Source: Kibdelosporangium banguiense
Lineage (GTDB): Bacteria > Actinomycetota > Actinomycetes > Mycobacteriales > Pseudonocardiaceae
DNA length: 64,000 nucleotides
Direction: 5' to 3'
NCBI RefSeq assembly: GCF_017876405.1
Contig: NZ_JAGINW010000001.1
Coordinates: 4,601,203-4,665,202, forward strand
Every line of letters starts with the position of its first letter. The stretch's first letter is position 1. A program made the translations under genes and the position numbers. The notes under the pieces were generated by a model. That model searched no databases, was not told the origin of the DNA, and saw only the letters and a program-made list of their open reading frames with translations. This document shows, piece after piece, positions 10,160 through 19,195 of the stretch.

Positions 10160-11500
10160 ATGACGCCCCCGCACAACTACCTGGCGGTGATCAAGGTCGT
10201 CGGTATCGGCGGCGGCGGGGTCAACGCTGTCAACCGGATGATCGAGGTCGGCCTGAAAGGCGTCGAGTTCATCGCGGTGAACACCGACGCGCAGGCCCTG
10301 CTGATGTCGGACGCCGACGTCAAGCTCGACATCGGCCGCGAGCTGACTCGCGGCCTGGGTGCCGGTGCCAATCCCGAGGTCGGCCACAAGGCCGCGGAGG
10401 ACCACCGCGAAGAGATCGAAGAGGTCCTCAAGGGCGCCGACATGGTGTTCGTGACCGCGGGCGAGGGCGGTGGCACCGGAACCGGTGGCGCGCCTGTCGT
10501 CGCGTCGGTCGCGCGCAAGCTCGGCGCGCTGACGATCGGTGTCGTGACCCGGCCGTTCTCCTTCGAGGGCAAGCGCCGTGCGCGGCAGGCCGAAGAGGGC
10601 ATCACCGAGCTGCGCAACGAGTGCGACACCCTGATCGTGATCCCGAACGACCGGCTGCTGCAGCTCGGCGACGTGGGCGTGAGCCTGATGGACGCCTTCC
10701 GCTCGGCGGATGAGGTGCTGCTGTCCGGTGTCCAGGGCATCACCGACCTGATCACCACGCCCGGTCTGATCAACCTGGACTTCGCCGACGTGAAGAGCGT
10801 CATGTCCGGCGCGGGCAGCGCGCTGATGGGCATCGGCTCGGCCCGTGGTGAGGGCCGTGCGGTCACCGCGGCGCAGAAGGCGATCAACTCGCCGCTGCTG
10901 GAAGCCTCGATGGACGGCGCACACGGTGTCCTGCTGGCCATCGCCGGTGGCTCGGACCTCGGCCTGTTCGAGATCAACGAGTCCGCGTCGCTGGTCCAGG
11001 AGTCCGCGCACCCGGAAGCCAACATCATCTTCGGAACGGTGATCGACGACTCACTCGGCGACGAGGTCCGTGTGACCGTGATCGCAGCGGGCTTCGACGG
11101 TGGCACGCCGACGCACAAGAAGCTGGACCCGACCGTCGTCGGCTCCCGCACGCCGAGCACCACCGCGACCGCCCAGGCCGGTGAGGTCACGCGTCCCGCG
11201 GCTCCGGCCACGCCGACGGCGCAGCCTGTGACGCCGGCGATCCAGCCGCCCCCGCCGCCGGTGCAGCCGCCGCCCCCACCGGTCCAGCCGACGACCCAGT
11301 ACACGCCGCCGTCGACCATCCAGCAGCCGCCGACGCAGTACGCGGCTCCGCGGTCGGAGCGGCCGGCCAACCCGAACCTGCCCGGCCAGCGCGCCACCGG
11401 TTTGGAGAACGCCAGGCCAGGCCACCTGCCCGGCCGTGCGGTCCCGGTGACCGACGACCCGGACGACGAGGTCGACGTGCCGCCGTTCATGCGCCGCTGA
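10160..11500 (+). CDS. ftsZ: Cell division GTPase FtsZ
   Basis: FtsZ polymerises with GTP into the Z-ring. The tubulin signature [13 protein letters not shown] lies near residue 107-119, the N-terminal [16 protein letters not shown] at residues 13-28, and the synergy-loop region [15 protein letters not shown] near residue 206. A disordered, Pro/Gln-rich linker (residues about 340-430) with [15 protein letters not shown] type repeats ends in the conserved C-terminal tail VDVPPFMRR that binds membrane partners. The ATG at 10160 follows GGAGGAAGG. A strong terminator follows the stop. Confidence 0.98.
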   Translation: MTPPHNYLAVIKVVGIGGGGVNAVNRMIEVGLKGVEFIAVNTDAQALLMSDADVKLDIGRELTRGLGAGANPEVGHKAAEDHREEIEEVLKGADMVFVTAGEGGGTGTGGAPVVASVARKLGALTIGVVTRPFSFEGKRRARQAEEGITELRNECDTLIVIPNDRLLQLGDVGVSLMDAFRSADEVLLSGVQGITDLITTPGLINLDFADVKSVMSGAGSALMGIGSARGEGRAVTAAQKAINSPLLEASMDGAHGVLLAIAGGSDLGLFEINESASLVQESAHPEANIIFGTVIDDSLGDEVRVTVIAAGFDGGTPTHKKLDPTVVGSRTPSTTATAQAGEVTRPAAPATPTAQPVTPAIQPPPPPVQPPPPPVQPTTQYTPPSTIQQPPTQYAAPRSERPANPNLPGQRATGLENARPGHLPGRAVPVTDDPDDEVDVPPFMRR

Positions 11501-11510
11501 TCTGAATATC

Positions 11511-11557
11511 CTCGTGAGTGGCCGGCCCGGAACCAGGGCCGGCCACTCACGAGTCTT
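11511..11557 (+). terminator. Rho-independent terminator after ftsZ
   Basis: A perfect 18-base inverted repeat (11511-11528 and 11536-11553, 7-base loop) begins CTCGTGAGTGG and is followed by TCTTTT. It lies 10 bases after the ftsZ stop. The stem covers the first codons of the longest open frame for the next gene, which is one reason to place that gene's start downstream at 11572. Confidence 0.88.
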
Positions 11558-11571
11558 TTGGGAGTAGGACT

Positions 11572-12279
11572 TTGCGGATCAGGCGTGTGGTCACAACGCG
11601 GGCCGGCGGGGTTTCCGCCAAGCCGTACGACTCGTTCAACCTCGGTGATCACGTCGGGGACGACCCCGAGGCCGTGGCCGCCAACCGCAGGCGGCTCGCG
11701 CGTGACCTGAAACTGCCCGAGGACCACGTCGTCTGGATGGAGCAGGTGCACGGCCGGACCGTGACGACCGTCGACGGCCCGCGCTCCATGCCCGCCGAAG
11801 CGACTGACGCCTTGGTCACGACCGAGCCGGGCATCGCGGTCGCGGTGCTCGTCGCGGACTGCGTCCCGGTGTTGCTCGCCGATCCTGAGGCCGGTGTTGT
11901 CGGTGCCGTCCATGCGGGGCGCGTCGGAGCTCGGGTCGGTGTATTGCCTGCGGCCCTCTCGGCGATGAAGGATGCAGGGGCACGCATGAATCGGATCGAG
12001 GTGCTCCTCGGCCCATCCGTGTGCGGCCAGTGCTACGAAGTCCCTGCCGACATGCAGGCTGATGTAGAGAAACACCTACCGGGCAGTGCGAGCCGGACCC
12101 GGTCGGGAACACCCGGGCTTGATCTTCGGGCCGGGCTCTGGGAACAGCTCGCCGCGATCGGTGTCGGCAAGGTCGGGATCGATCCCCGATGCACAGTGGA
12201 GGACCGTTCGCTGTTCAGTCACCGCAGGGAAGGGACCACTGGGCGATTGGCCGCCCTGACATGGGTCGATCCGGCATGA
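11572..12279 (+). CDS. pgeF: YfiH/PgeF family protein (multicopper polyphenol oxidoreductase/laccase domain)
   Basis: This is a 235 aa YfiH-domain protein. Family members are implicated in editing of peptidoglycan precursors and in purine nucleoside metabolism, and lie next to ftsZ in many actinobacteria. Metal-site features include the early WMEQVHGRTV histidine near residue 60, ALVTTEPGIAVAVLVADCVPVLLAD and VGAVHAGRVGARVGVL. In the last motif the usual GWRG is GRVG. GPSVCGQCYEV is also seen. The start is placed at TTG 11572 behind GGAG because the frame upstream runs through the ftsZ terminator stem. The stop overlaps the next ATG by 4 bases. Confidence 0.88.
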   Translation: MRIRRVVTTRAGGVSAKPYDSFNLGDHVGDDPEAVAANRRRLARDLKLPEDHVVWMEQVHGRTVTTVDGPRSMPAEATDALVTTEPGIAVAVLVADCVPVLLADPEAGVVGAVHAGRVGARVGVLPAALSAMKDAGARMNRIEVLLGPSVCGQCYEVPADMQADVEKHLPGSASRTRSGTPGLDLRAGLWEQLAAIGVGKVGIDPRCTVEDRSLFSHRREGTTGRLAALTWVDPA

Positions 12280-13004
12280 GCGGGCGCCGTGATCAGCTGG
12301 CGGCCGCGGTGCGGGCTGTTCAAGATCGTATCGAACGGGCATGTGCCCAGGTCAACCGGCCTGTGAGCGAGGTCCGGCTGCTTCCGGTGACCAAGCGTTT
12401 CCCGGCTTCGGACGCCGCGCTGCTGGCTGAGCTGGGGCTGACCGAACTGGCTGAAAACCGTGATCAGGAAGCCGGACCGAAGTCCCGGGCCGTCGGTGAA
12501 CTGCTGCCTGGCGTCGATGTGCGGTGGCACATGGTCGGCCAGATCCAGCGCAACAAGGCCCGTTCGGTGGCCCGGTGGGCCGCCGTGGCCCAAGCCGTGG
12601 ACTCTTCCCGGTTGGTCGACGCGCTCGCCCGGGCGGTCGACGCGGCGCTGACAGCGGGTGACCGAAACTCGCCACTCGAGGTCCTCATCCAGGTCTCACT
12701 GGACGGCGATCCGGCCCGCGGCGGGTGCCCGGTCGCCGACGTCGCGGCCCTGGCAGATGGGGTAGCCCACAAGAGTGAACTGAAATTCCGTGGCCTGATG
12801 GCCGTCGCTCCGCTTGACTGGACTCCGGATCAAGCCTTTGACCTGCTGGCAAAGGTGTTCGAACAGACCCGTAACGATCATCCCGGAGTGACCGAGATGT
12901 CCGCTGGAATGAGCTCCGATCTGGAGTCCGCCATCGCGCATGGATCCACCTGCGTGCGTGTCGGAACCGCTCTGCTAGGGGAGCGGCCGTTAACCTCACC
13001 CTGA
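12276..13004 (+). CDS. yggS: YggS family pyridoxal phosphate homeostasis protein
   Basis: The product is 242 aa with a PLP-binding alanine-racemase-like barrel and no known catalytic activity; the family controls free PLP levels. The PLP lysine is in LLPVTKRFPASD, and WHMVGQIQRNKAR, VLIQVSLDGDPARGG, GLMAVAPLD, MSAGMSSDLESAI and HGSTCVRVGTALLG are the usual motifs in order. The ATG at 12276 overlaps the pgeF stop (ATGA); the longer open frame upstream is inside pgeF. It sits between pgeF and sepF as in Streptomyces and mycobacteria. Confidence 0.95.
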   Translation: MSGRRDQLAAAVRAVQDRIERACAQVNRPVSEVRLLPVTKRFPASDAALLAELGLTELAENRDQEAGPKSRAVGELLPGVDVRWHMVGQIQRNKARSVARWAAVAQAVDSSRLVDALARAVDAALTAGDRNSPLEVLIQVSLDGDPARGGCPVADVAALADGVAHKSELKFRGLMAVAPLDWTPDQAFDLLAKVFEQTRNDHPGVTEMSAGMSSDLESAIAHGSTCVRVGTALLGERPLTSP

Positions 13005-13100
13005 GTGCGATTCACGGCCCGGTCCCTGGCGGTTTTGGACAGACTTGGATTGGGCAATCCGCATGACGTGTCGGGGATCGCGGAGGAGAGGCACACAGGC

Positions 13101-13727
13101 ATGAGCGCGCTGCAGAAGCTGAAGGCCTACTTCGGGATGGTCCCGGCGGAAGACGAGGAGTACGAGGGCGAGGACGACCGTTACTCGTCGTACCGCTCTG
13201 ACGGCTACCGCTCGGAATACCTCGAGGATGACTACTCTCCGTATCCGGATCGTGCCGGTCGCCGGCGTCGTTCCGGCTTCCGCGAGGACGCGGAGGAGCA
13301 GGACTACCAGCCATCCGACCGGGGCAGGGGCCGGCCGGCATGGGCTGGGGACACGCCGCCGACGCGCGGCGCGCTCGCGGTGGAACCGCACCGTGAGCCG
13401 GCCGGGCGCCTGCGTCCCGTGCCGGAGTCCGCACCGGCCGCCACCCCGCTCGGACGGATCATCACACTGCATCCGACCAGCTACATCGAGGCTCGCACCA
13501 TTGGTGAGCACTACCGCGAGGGCACTCCGGTGATCATGAACCTGACCGAGATGGACGACTCGGACGCCCGGCGTCTGGTCGACTTCGCGGCGGGCCTCGC
13601 CTTCGCCATGCGAGGCGCGATGGACAAGGTCACCAACAAAGTGTTCTTGATCTCACCGCCCAACGTCGACGTCAGTGCCGAGGACCGGCGCCGGCTCGCC
13701 GAGGGCGGGTTCGCCAGCAGGGGCTGA
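13101..13727 (+). CDS. sepF: Cell division protein SepF
   Basis: SepF (208 aa) is the membrane anchor for the Z-ring in actinobacteria that lack FtsA. The N-terminal amphipathic segment MSALQKLKAYFGM is followed by an acidic, Tyr/Arg-rich linker. A C-terminal SepF domain follows from about residue 115 (IITLHPTSYIEARTIGEHYREG ... VIMNLTEMDDSDARRLVDFAAGL). ATG 13101 follows GGAGAGG. The frame is open from 13005, but the upstream part carries no family sequence. Confidence 0.95.
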   Translation: MSALQKLKAYFGMVPAEDEEYEGEDDRYSSYRSDGYRSEYLEDDYSPYPDRAGRRRRSGFREDAEEQDYQPSDRGRGRPAWAGDTPPTRGALAVEPHREPAGRLRPVPESAPAATPLGRIITLHPTSYIEARTIGEHYREGTPVIMNLTEMDDSDARRLVDFAAGLAFAMRGAMDKVTNKVFLISPPNVDVSAEDRRRLAEGGFASRG

Positions 13728-13746
13728 CCAATGGCAGAGTTGTAGC

Positions 13747-14031
13747 GTGGAACCAGTGCTTCTCGCTGCTTGGTACGTGCTGTTCGCGTTCTGGCTGCTG
13801 CTCACCGCTCGTGTCATCGTCGAACTCGTCCGCGCGTTCGCTCGCGAGTGGCATCCGGCGGGTGGGGTTGCGGTTGCGCTGGAGACCATCTACACAGTGA
13901 CCGACCCTCCGGTCCGTCTGTTCCGTCGGTTGATACCGATGGTTCGGATCGGAGGCGTAGGACTGGACTTATCGATTATGGTGCTGCTGCTGGTCGTGTT
14001 CATCGGGATGCGACTGGTGTATCCGGGGTGA
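13747..14031 (+). CDS. YggT family small membrane protein
   Basis: This 94 aa protein has two hydrophobic segments (residues about 4-25 and 70-92). Between them lies the family sequence YTVTDPPVRLFRRLIPMVRIGGVGLDLS, which matches the YggT domain seen between sepF and divIVA in Gram-positive bacteria. The GTG start at 13747 is chosen because the product begins directly with the first membrane helix. The frame is open upstream but overlaps the end of sepF. Its role is unknown beyond the association with division genes. Confidence 0.85.
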   Translation: MEPVLLAAWYVLFAFWLLLTARVIVELVRAFAREWHPAGGVAVALETIYTVTDPPVRLFRRLIPMVRIGGVGLDLSIMVLLLVVFIGMRLVYPG

Positions 14032-14077
14032 CGGGGAACCCTGGTGCCCGCAGGCCGTGAGTGCGTGAGGTGATCTG

Positions 14078-14920
14078 ATGTCGTTGACCCCCGCTGACGT
14101 GCATAACGTCGCGTTCAGCAAGCCTCCTATTGGGAAGCGGGGCTACAACGAGGACGAGGTGGACGCTTTCCTTGATCTGGTCGAGGGTGAACTCGCCCGG
14201 CTGATCGAGGAGAACAACGATCTGCGCGCGCAGGTCGAGCAGCTGGATGCCCAGCTGGAGTCGTCGCGTGCGGATCTGGATGACGCCAGGGCGAACCTCT
14301 CCTCCGGCCCGCCCACCCGTGTCGTTGACGAGGCGCCGCCGTCGCGGCGTCTGACACCCGTTCCGCCGCCGAGCGCGATGGAGCAGACCAACCCGGGCGC
14401 CGGTGGCGGAGACCACCACGTCCAGGCGGCCAAGGTGCTGGGGCTTGCCCAGGAGATGGCCGACCGGCTGACCGGCGAGGCGAAGGCCGAGTCCGACGGG
14501 ATGCTGGCCGAGGCGCGGACCAAGGCCGAGCAGCTGCTCTCCGAGGCACGTGCGAAGTCCGACACCATGATCAACGAGTCCCGTACGCGGGCCGAGACCA
14601 TGCTGAACGACGCCCGTACCAGGGCCGACACGCTTGAGCGGCAGGCCAGGGAGAAGGCCACGGCGCTGGAGCGGGACGCCCAGCGCAAGCACACCGAGCT
14701 GATCGGCTCGGCCCAGCAGGAACGCTCCACCCTCGAGAAGAAGCTGAACACGCTGCGGACCTTCGAGCGCGAGTACCGGACGCGTCTGAAGACCCTGCTG
14801 CAGTCCTCGCTTCAGGAACTGGAGGACCGGGCTCCGGCGGCACCGCCGTCGTCGGAGGGCAGCCGGTCGGCCAGCCAGCAGGGTTACTCGTTCGGGCCGC
14901 GTGCGGCCGAAGCCGGCTGA
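14078..14920 (+). CDS. wag31: DivIVA/Wag31 polar growth scaffold
   Basis: This 280 aa coiled-coil protein directs polar wall growth. The N-terminal DivIVA domain begins [33 protein letters not shown], with a first coiled coil to about residue 70. A Pro-rich linker then leads to a long heptad-rich second coiled coil (about 115-250) made of repeating [17 protein letters not shown]-like units. The repetition AxTKAE/ARAKSD/SRTRAE/ARTRAD is visible at DNA level. ATG 14078 follows GAGGTGAT. Confidence 0.95.
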   Translation: MSLTPADVHNVAFSKPPIGKRGYNEDEVDAFLDLVEGELARLIEENNDLRAQVEQLDAQLESSRADLDDARANLSSGPPTRVVDEAPPSRRLTPVPPPSAMEQTNPGAGGGDHHVQAAKVLGLAQEMADRLTGEAKAESDGMLAEARTKAEQLLSEARAKSDTMINESRTRAETMLNDARTRADTLERQAREKATALERDAQRKHTELIGSAQQERSTLEKKLNTLRTFEREYRTRLKTLLQSSLQELEDRAPAAPPSSEGSRSASQQGYSFGPRAAEAG

Positions 14921-14951
14921 GCCCCGCGGCTAGTCAGCAGACGTAACGAAG

Positions 14952-15713
14952 ATGCTTTATCTGATCCTGTTGCTCGTGGTGGCGTCGCTCGGCTTGCTGA
15001 TCGCGGCGCTGACCACGGCCAACACGCTGTGGGCATGGATCTCGGTGCTGATCAGCGTGGTCGCGGCCGGCCTGCTGGTGCTCGACTGGATTCGGAACAG
15101 GCGTCGTCGTCGGTCGCGGGAGGAACCCGCGGCCGACCGGGCGTCCGGGCCGGGCGTCCGGGAGCGTGAGCAGTCGTCCTTTGAGCCGTCGTCGTTCGAA
15201 GCAGCTCCACTGCCGCCCGAGACGGATGTGACCGCGCAACAGCAGGCTGTGACTGCGCAAGGACAGCACGGGCACCAGGAGCGGCAACACGACTCTGGGG
15301 ACGCGTTCCCGGATCCGTTCGAGGAGTCGTTCAGGGACTTCGACGAGCCGAAGCTGGGTGAGCCACCGTTCGGAACGAGCACCGGCTCCTTCGCGCTTCC
15401 CGTCGAACCACCTGAGCCGATCACGGCGATCCACGAGCCGGTCACCGCGGTTCAAGAGCCCGTGATCGACATGGACACCGAACCTGGCGAGGAGAACACC
15501 GACGCGACGGACGTGCTCACTGTCAGCGAGCTGTCCGACGAGGTGGTCGTGATCGACGAGCGGCCGCGCTACCACCTGGTGACGTGTGCCTGGCTCAACA
15601 ACCGGCCGACGATGGGATTGCCCGTGTCCGAGGCCCGGGACCTGGGCTTCACGCCGTGCGCCCTGTGCGCGCCCGACTCGACTCTCGCGGCCCGGCGGCG
15701 GGCTCGCTCATAA
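14952..15713 (+). CDS. Two-helix membrane protein with C-terminal Cys/His motif
   Basis: The 253 aa product is not named in any pathway I recognise. Residues 1-48 form two hydrophobic helices separated by a short turn (SLGLLIAALTTANTLWAW), then an Arg-rich stop-transfer (RNRRRRRSREE). A long acidic, Gln/Pro-rich disordered middle follows. The last 45 residues read YHLVTCAWLN ... GLPVSEARDLGFTPCALC, with one His and three Cys in a spacing like small metal-binding (Ada-type) domains. It lies 31 bases after wag31 and ahead of the ileS leader, so a role tied to the polar growth machinery is possible but unproven. Confidence 0.75.
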   Translation: MLYLILLLVVASLGLLIAALTTANTLWAWISVLISVVAAGLLVLDWIRNRRRRRSREEPAADRASGPGVREREQSSFEPSSFEAAPLPPETDVTAQQQAVTAQGQHGHQERQHDSGDAFPDPFEESFRDFDEPKLGEPPFGTSTGSFALPVEPPEPITAIHEPVTAVQEPVIDMDTEPGEENTDATDVLTVSELSDEVVVIDERPRYHLVTCAWLNNRPTMGLPVSEARDLGFTPCALCAPDSTLAARRRARS

Positions 15714-15737
15714 CCCGTTTGCCGGGCTTTGTACCCT

Positions 15738-15960
15738 AGAGAGCATCAGGGCAATAAAGATCACAGGCAGCGAACCAACGGCGTAGATCCGGCCATCACC
15801 GGGGAGCCTCCGGAAGAACGGGCGCCGCGTCCCACAGACGCGGGGTCTCAGTAGAACCGGACGGGTAGGCCCGTCACAGCCGTCAATGAGAGGCCCTCGC
15901 GCGAGGGCAAGCGGGGTGGTACCGCGGTCGCGTCAGGCAATCCTGGCGTTGTCGTCCCCA
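15738..15960 (+). promoter_or_regulatory. T-box leader (tRNA-Ile sensing) of ileS
   Basis: The leader carries the T-box core GGGGTGGTACCGCGG at 15912-15926. TGGT there would pair with the ACCA end of uncharged tRNA-Ile. A short stem I around 15782-15820 displays ATC at 15795-15797, an isoleucine specifier (GGCCATCACCGG). This compact arrangement with ultra-short stem I is the actinobacterial ileS type, which usually controls translation by sequestering the ribosome site. TACCCT at 15732-15737 may be the -10 element. Stem boundaries are approximate. Confidence 0.9.
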
Positions 15961-15996
15961 CGTCTGGGTTGACGAACGCGAGAGGTGTACCCGGCG

Positions 15997-18900
15997 ATGC
16001 CGTACCCCAAGGCCACCCACGGCGGCGAGGCGACCGTGCCCGCGCAGCCGTCCTTTCCCAAGCTCGAGGCCGAGGTACTCCAGTACTGGGAGATCGACCG
16101 GACCTTCCAGGCCTCGGTCGAGGCCCGGCCGGCCGGCGACAACGGCTCGAACGAGTACGTCTTCTACGACGGCCCGCCGTTCGCCAACGGCCTGCCGCAC
16201 TACGGCCACCTGCTGACCGGATACGTCAAGGACGTCGTGCCGCGCTTCCAGACGATGCGGGGCAAGCACGTCGAGCGCCGGTTCGGCTGGGACACCCACG
16301 GCATGCCCGCCGAGGTGACCGCCGAGAAGGAACTGGGCTTCAAGACCAAGGCCGACATCGAGTCCTACGGTGTGGCCGCCTTCAACGATGCCTGCCGCAA
16401 GTCGGTGCTGCGCTTCACCTCCGAGTGGCGCGACTACGTCACCCGCCAGGCCCGCTGGGTCGACTTCGACAACGACTACAAGACGCTTGACCTCGACTAC
16501 ATGGAAAGCGTCATGTGGGCGTTCAAGTCCTTGTGGGACAAGGGCTTGATCTACGAGGGCTTCAAGGTGATGTGGTACTGCTGGCGTTGCGAGACGCCGC
16601 TGTCCAACACCGAGACCAAAATGGACGAGGTCTACCGCGACCGGCAGGACCCGGCCATCACGGTCAGCCTGCGGATGGACACCGGCGAAGAGGCGCTCGT
16701 CTGGACCACGACGCCGTGGACGCTGCCGAGCAACATGGCCGCGGCCGTGAACCCGGACGTCGACTATGTGACCGTCGAGCACGAGGGCCGCAAGTTCCTG
16801 CTCGCCGAGGCACGCGTCGCGGCGTACTCGCGGGAACTCGGCGAGGACGCTGTCGAGCGGATCGTCGCGCGGTACAAGGGAAGTGAGCTCGTCGGCCGCC
16901 GCTACAAGCCGCCGTTCCCGTTCTTCGAGGGCCAGCAGGCGAACGCACACCAGGTTCTGGCTGCGGACTACGTCACGACCGATGACGGTACGGGCATCGT
17001 CCACATCGCACCCGCCTACGGTGAGGAAGACAAGGTCGTCACCGACAAGGCGGGCATCACGGTCATCGGCCCGGTCAACCCGCACGGCGAGTTCACCGAG
17101 GAAGTCGCGCCCTACGCGGGCATGCACATCTTCGACGCCAACAAGGTGATCATCCGCGACCTCAAGGAAGCGGGCCTGCTGCTGCGGCACGAGACCTACG
17201 ATCACCCGTACCCGCACTGCTGGCGGTGCGACAACCCGCTCATGCAGCGGGCGGTGTCGTCGTGGTTCGTCGCGGTGACGCAGTTCCGCGACCGCATGGT
17301 CGAGCTCAACCAGGAGATCAACTGGTTCCCGGGGCACGTGCGGGATGGCCAGTTCGGCAAGTGGCTCGCCAACGCGATCGACTGGGGCATCTCCCGCAAC
17401 CGGTACTGGGGCTCGCCGATCCCGGTGTGGCGGTCGGACGACCCGGCGTACCCGCGCGTGGACGTGTACGGCTCGCTGGACGACCTCGAGCGTGACTTCG
17501 GTGTGCGGCCGACGGATCTGCACCGGCCGGCGATCGACGAGCTGGTGCGGCTGAACCCGGACGACCCGACCGGCAAGTCGATGATGCGCCGGGTACCCGA
17601 GGTGCTGGACTGCTGGTTCGAGTCCGGTTCGATGCCGTTCGCCCAGGTGCACTACCCGTTCGAGAACAGCGACTGGTTCGAGGACCACTACCCGGGCGAC
17701 TTCATCGTCGAGTACAACGGCCAGACACGTGGCTGGTTCTACACGCTGCACGTGCTGGCGACGGCGCTGTTCGACCGGCCGGCCTTCCGTAACTGCATGG
17801 CGCACGGGATAGTGCTCGGTGACGACGGGCAGAAGATGTCCAAGTCGCTGCGCAACTACCCGGACGTCAACGAGGTGTTCGAGCGGGACGGCTCGGACGC
17901 GATGCGCTGGTTCCTGATGGCGTCGCCGATCTTGCGTGGTGGCAACCTGATCGTCACCGAGCGCGGGATCCGTGACGCGGTCCGGCAGGCGGTGCTGCCG
18001 CTGTGGAACTCGTACTACTTCCTTGCGTTGTACGCCAACGCGGAAGGCGTCGAGGGGCAGTGGCGCGTCGACAGTCAGCACGTCCTGGACCGCTACATCC
18101 TTGCCAAGACTCACGATCTGGCCGCGACGATGCGGGATTCGCTGGAGACGTACGACATCTCCGGTGCGTGTGCCTCGGTCCGGGAGTACCTGGAGGTGCT
18201 GACCAACTGGTACGTGCGGCGGTCGCGGGACCGGTTCTGGGCCGGGGACAAGGACGCCATCGACACCTTGCACACCGTGCTGGAGGTCGTGAGCCGGCTG
18301 GCCGCGCCGTTGCTGCCGTTGACCGCGGAGTCGGTGTGGCGTGGGCTGACCGGTGGCCGTTCCGTGCACATGGCGGACTGGCCCTCGGCGGACCTGCTGC
18401 CGGCCGATGACGAGCTGGTCGCCGGGATGGACCGGGTGCGTCAGGTGGCTTCGGCCGCGTTGTCCTTGCGCAAGACCAACAAGCTGCGCGTGCGGCTTCC
18501 GTTGGCGCGCTTGGTGATCGCTTCTGAGGACGCACCGGTGCTGGAGGCGTTCACTGCCCTGCTTGCCGACGAGGTCAACGTCAAGCAGGTCGAGCTGACT
18601 CGGGATGTCGCCGCACACGGACATTTCGAGCTCGTGGTGAACGCCAGGGCGGCCGGTCCCCGGCTGGGCAAGGACGTCCAGACGGTGATCAAGGCCGTGA
18701 AGGCAGGCGACTGGTCCACGTCCGGATCGGGTGCGGTCGTGGCCGCCGGGATCGAGCTGCAGGAAGGCGAGTACGAGCGGCGCCTGGTCACTGGTGACCA
18801 CGGTGTGGCGGCCCCGCTGCCCGGCGGTTCGGGCCTTGTCGTGCTGGACACCGACGTGACGCCGGAACTGGCCGCCGAAGGGCTTGTGCGCGATTTGGTC

Positions 18901-19128
18901 CGTGTTGTCCAGCAGGCTCGCCGTACGGCCGGTCTCGACGTCGCCGACCGGATCTCATTGGTACTTGAGGTCTCCGGTGAGGTTGAAACCTCGGCCCGGG
19001 CGCATGAGTCGTTTGTCGCGTCCGAAACGTTGGCGGAGTCCGTTTCCTATGGCCCGGCAGGCAATGACGCGGTCGAAGGCACAGTGGGCGACGGTGTAAC
19101 AGTTCGGGTGTTCGTCACGCGGATGTAG
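15997..19128 (+). CDS. ileS: Isoleucyl-tRNA synthetase
   Basis: This is a class I aminoacyl-tRNA synthetase of 1,043 aa. The HIGH-equivalent is PHYGHL (residue about 65), KMSKS is [11 protein letters not shown] (about 610), and the CP1 editing region has [14 protein letters not shown]. Cys pairs are seen at [10 protein letters not shown] and [10 protein letters not shown]. Overall length and the long C-terminal anticodon region match the eukaryote-like IleRS type of actinobacteria. ATG 15997 is preferred over GTG 15985 because AGAGG at 15981-15985 is spaced for the ATG. Confidence 0.97.
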   Translation: MPYPKATHGGEATVPAQPSFPKLEAEVLQYWEIDRTFQASVEARPAGDNGSNEYVFYDGPPFANGLPHYGHLLTGYVKDVVPRFQTMRGKHVERRFGWDTHGMPAEVTAEKELGFKTKADIESYGVAAFNDACRKSVLRFTSEWRDYVTRQARWVDFDNDYKTLDLDYMESVMWAFKSLWDKGLIYEGFKVMWYCWRCETPLSNTETKMDEVYRDRQDPAITVSLRMDTGEEALVWTTTPWTLPSNMAAAVNPDVDYVTVEHEGRKFLLAEARVAAYSRELGEDAVERIVARYKGSELVGRRYKPPFPFFEGQQANAHQVLAADYVTTDDGTGIVHIAPAYGEEDKVVTDKAGITVIGPVNPHGEFTEEVAPYAGMHIFDANKVIIRDLKEAGLLLRHETYDHPYPHCWRCDNPLMQRAVSSWFVAVTQFRDRMVELNQEINWFPGHVRDGQFGKWLANAIDWGISRNRYWGSPIPVWRSDDPAYPRVDVYGSLDDLERDFGVRPTDLHRPAIDELVRLNPDDPTGKSMMRRVPEVLDCWFESGSMPFAQVHYPFENSDWFEDHYPGDFIVEYNGQTRGWFYTLHVLATALFDRPAFRNCMAHGIVLGDDGQKMSKSLRNYPDVNEVFERDGSDAMRWFLMASPILRGGNLIVTERGIRDAVRQAVLPLWNSYYFLALYANAEGVEGQWRVDSQHVLDRYILAKTHDLAATMRDSLETYDISGACASVREYLEVLTNWYVRRSRDRFWAGDKDAIDTLHTVLEVVSRLAAPLLPLTAESVWRGLTGGRSVHMADWPSADLLPADDELVAGMDRVRQVASAALSLRKTNKLRVRLPLARLVIASEDAPVLEAFTALLADEVNVKQVELTRDVAAHGHFELVVNARAAGPRLGKDVQTVIKAVKAGDWSTSGSGAVVAAGIELQEGEYERRLVTGDHGVAAPLPGGSGLVVLDTDVTPELAAEGLVRDLVRVVQQARRTAGLDVADRISLVLEVSGEVETSARAHESFVASETLAESVSYGPAGNDAVEGTVGDGVTVRVFVTRM

Positions 19129-19149
19129 TCGACGGCGGCGGCTCTCTGG

Positions 19150-19172
19150 CATTCTCGCCTCGGGCGGGAATG
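19150..19172 (+). terminator. Hairpin between ileS and the PBP gene
   Basis: Ten-base arms CATTCTCGCC and GGCGGGAATG (one G-T pair) enclose a three-base loop 21 bases after the ileS stop. There is no T-run, so it may be a weak or rho-assisted terminator, or a stabilising mRNA hairpin. Confidence 0.4.
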
Positions 19173-19195
19173 GTTCACACCAGGGGGTTGTCGTC

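Noticed and set aside
15883-18801. Very long minus-strand frame (972 codons) opposite ileS
   Set aside because: It mirrors ileS codons in high-GC DNA, is His/Arg/Val-rich without domains, and ileS is certain.
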